Shown: piece after piece, positions 6,852-7,338 of the stretch
Position numbering within the stretch: the stretch's first letter is position 1
Layout of the letters: each line of letters opens with the position of its first letter
NCBI GenBank assembly: GCA_938048505.1
Contig: CALIUX010000237.1
Location: forward strand, 1 to 7,338
Reading direction: 5' to 3'
From: an uncultured Pseudomonadales bacterium
Lineage (GTDB): Bacteria; Pseudomonadota; Gammaproteobacteria; Pseudomonadales; Cellvibrionaceae
Length of the DNA: 7,338 bases
Notes under the pieces: model-generated
Seen by the model: the letters and a program-made list of their open reading frames with translations, nothing else
Database searches by the model: none
Told to the model about the DNA's origin: nothing
Made by a program: the position numbers and the translations under genes

Positions 6852-6876
6852 TTTCTGAATACTCTTTTATTTATTA

Positions 6877-7338
6877 TTATGATGCCTGTGATTGTGAACG
6901 AACCAAATCTGCTGCAATACTCATGGCAATTTCTGCTGGGGTTTTACTGCCAATATCGAGCCCTATGGGCGCGCGTAATGCATTAAGTGCCAAAGGCGAA
7001 ATACCCAATGAAGTAAGTCGTTCAATGCGCTTTTGCGATGTTTTTTGGGAACCCATTGCACCAATATAAAAAGCGTGTGTAGAGAGCGCCTCTAGCAGCG
7101 CCATATCATCAATGCGTGGATCATGCGAAACCGCGACGACCGCAGAATATTGATCATGGAAGTCACGAGCAATAAAGCCATCAGGGTATTGATGCAGGAA
7201 TCGAAAGCGGCTGGCCTTGTGCCAATAAGGCCCCAAATCCGGCGAGGGATCACAGACCGTGACGGCATACTCTAAAGCAATCGCAAAATCAGCTAAGTAA
7301 CGCGCCACATCATTAGCGCCAATAATTAATAGCTGCCG
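6877..7338 (-). CDS. xdhC: XdhC-family molybdenum cofactor insertion protein, C-terminal Rossmann domain (5' end outside window)
   Basis: The frame is open from the right edge to TAA at 6879-6877, giving 153 residues. It begins inside the gene: LLIIGANDVARYLADFA is the nucleotide-binding start of the XdhC C-terminal domain (PF13478 type), so the apparent GTG start at 7308 is internal. Further family motifs are VAVSHDPRIDDMALLEAL, FYIGAMGSQKTSQKRIERL and APIGLDIGSKTPAEIAMSIAADLV at the C-terminus. XdhC binds the molybdenum cofactor, promotes its sulfuration and hands it to a xanthine-dehydrogenase-like apoenzyme. The N-terminal XdhC/CoxI region lies off the window, so full length cannot be judged. 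GAND replaces the common GAGH, a variant I believe occurs in relatives. Three consecutive in-frame TAA codons end the gene (6879-6871). It is followed after 25 nt by the helix-hairpin-helix gene and then mocA. Confidence 0.88.
   Translation of the reverse strand, partial: RQLLIIGANDVARYLADFAIALEYAVTVCDPSPDLGPYWHKASRFRFLHQYPDGFIARDFHDQYSAVVAVSHDPRIDDMALLEALSTHAFYIGAMGSQKTSQKRIERLTSLGISPLALNALRAPIGLDIGSKTPAEIAMSIAADLVRSQSQAS

Overview
All genes in this window lie on the minus strand, so the reading order is right to left. Protein similarities (XdhC and MocA of molybdoenzyme maturation, YqiJ/YqiK-type membrane proteins) and moderate-to-low GC suggest a gammaproteobacterium, possibly marine. No rRNA or other decisive marker is present, so this placement is tentative.

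Right end (7338 to 5966): a molybdenum-hydroxylase maturation group. It holds the C-terminal part of an XdhC-family protein (cut by the window edge), a small helix-hairpin-helix protein of 80 residues, and a MocA-like molybdenum cofactor cytidylyltransferase. The gaps are 25 and 67 nt. MocA would make the cytidylylated cofactor and XdhC would carry it to a xanthine-dehydrogenase-like enzyme. No hydroxylase subunit is visible here.

Middle (5965 to 5747): a 219-nt spacer that should hold the control region of the next operon. At its upstream edge, overlapping the mocA stop codon, are two identical perfect 12-bp palindromes with centres 22 bp apart. They look like a paired operator.

Left part (5746 to 1): a three-gene membrane-associated cluster. 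First comes a YqiJ/NfeD-like membrane protein with an OB-fold, then a 666-residue YqiK-type flotillin whose Shine-Dalgarno overlaps the yqiJ stop. After 207 nt with strong hairpins and a plausible promoter comes a giant protein of the family annotated 'DNA repair ATPase' (DUF3686). Its first 947 codons are open to the left edge. Its family has a C-terminal AAA+ ATPase domain, which would lie outside the window.

The likely theme is a flotillin membrane microdomain built by YqiJ and YqiK and served by a large coiled-coil ATPase. The physical role of the ATPase and its link to the flotillin are inferred from gene order. No mobile element, tRNA, rRNA or CRISPR array was seen, and no gene-free stretch exceeds 300 bases.
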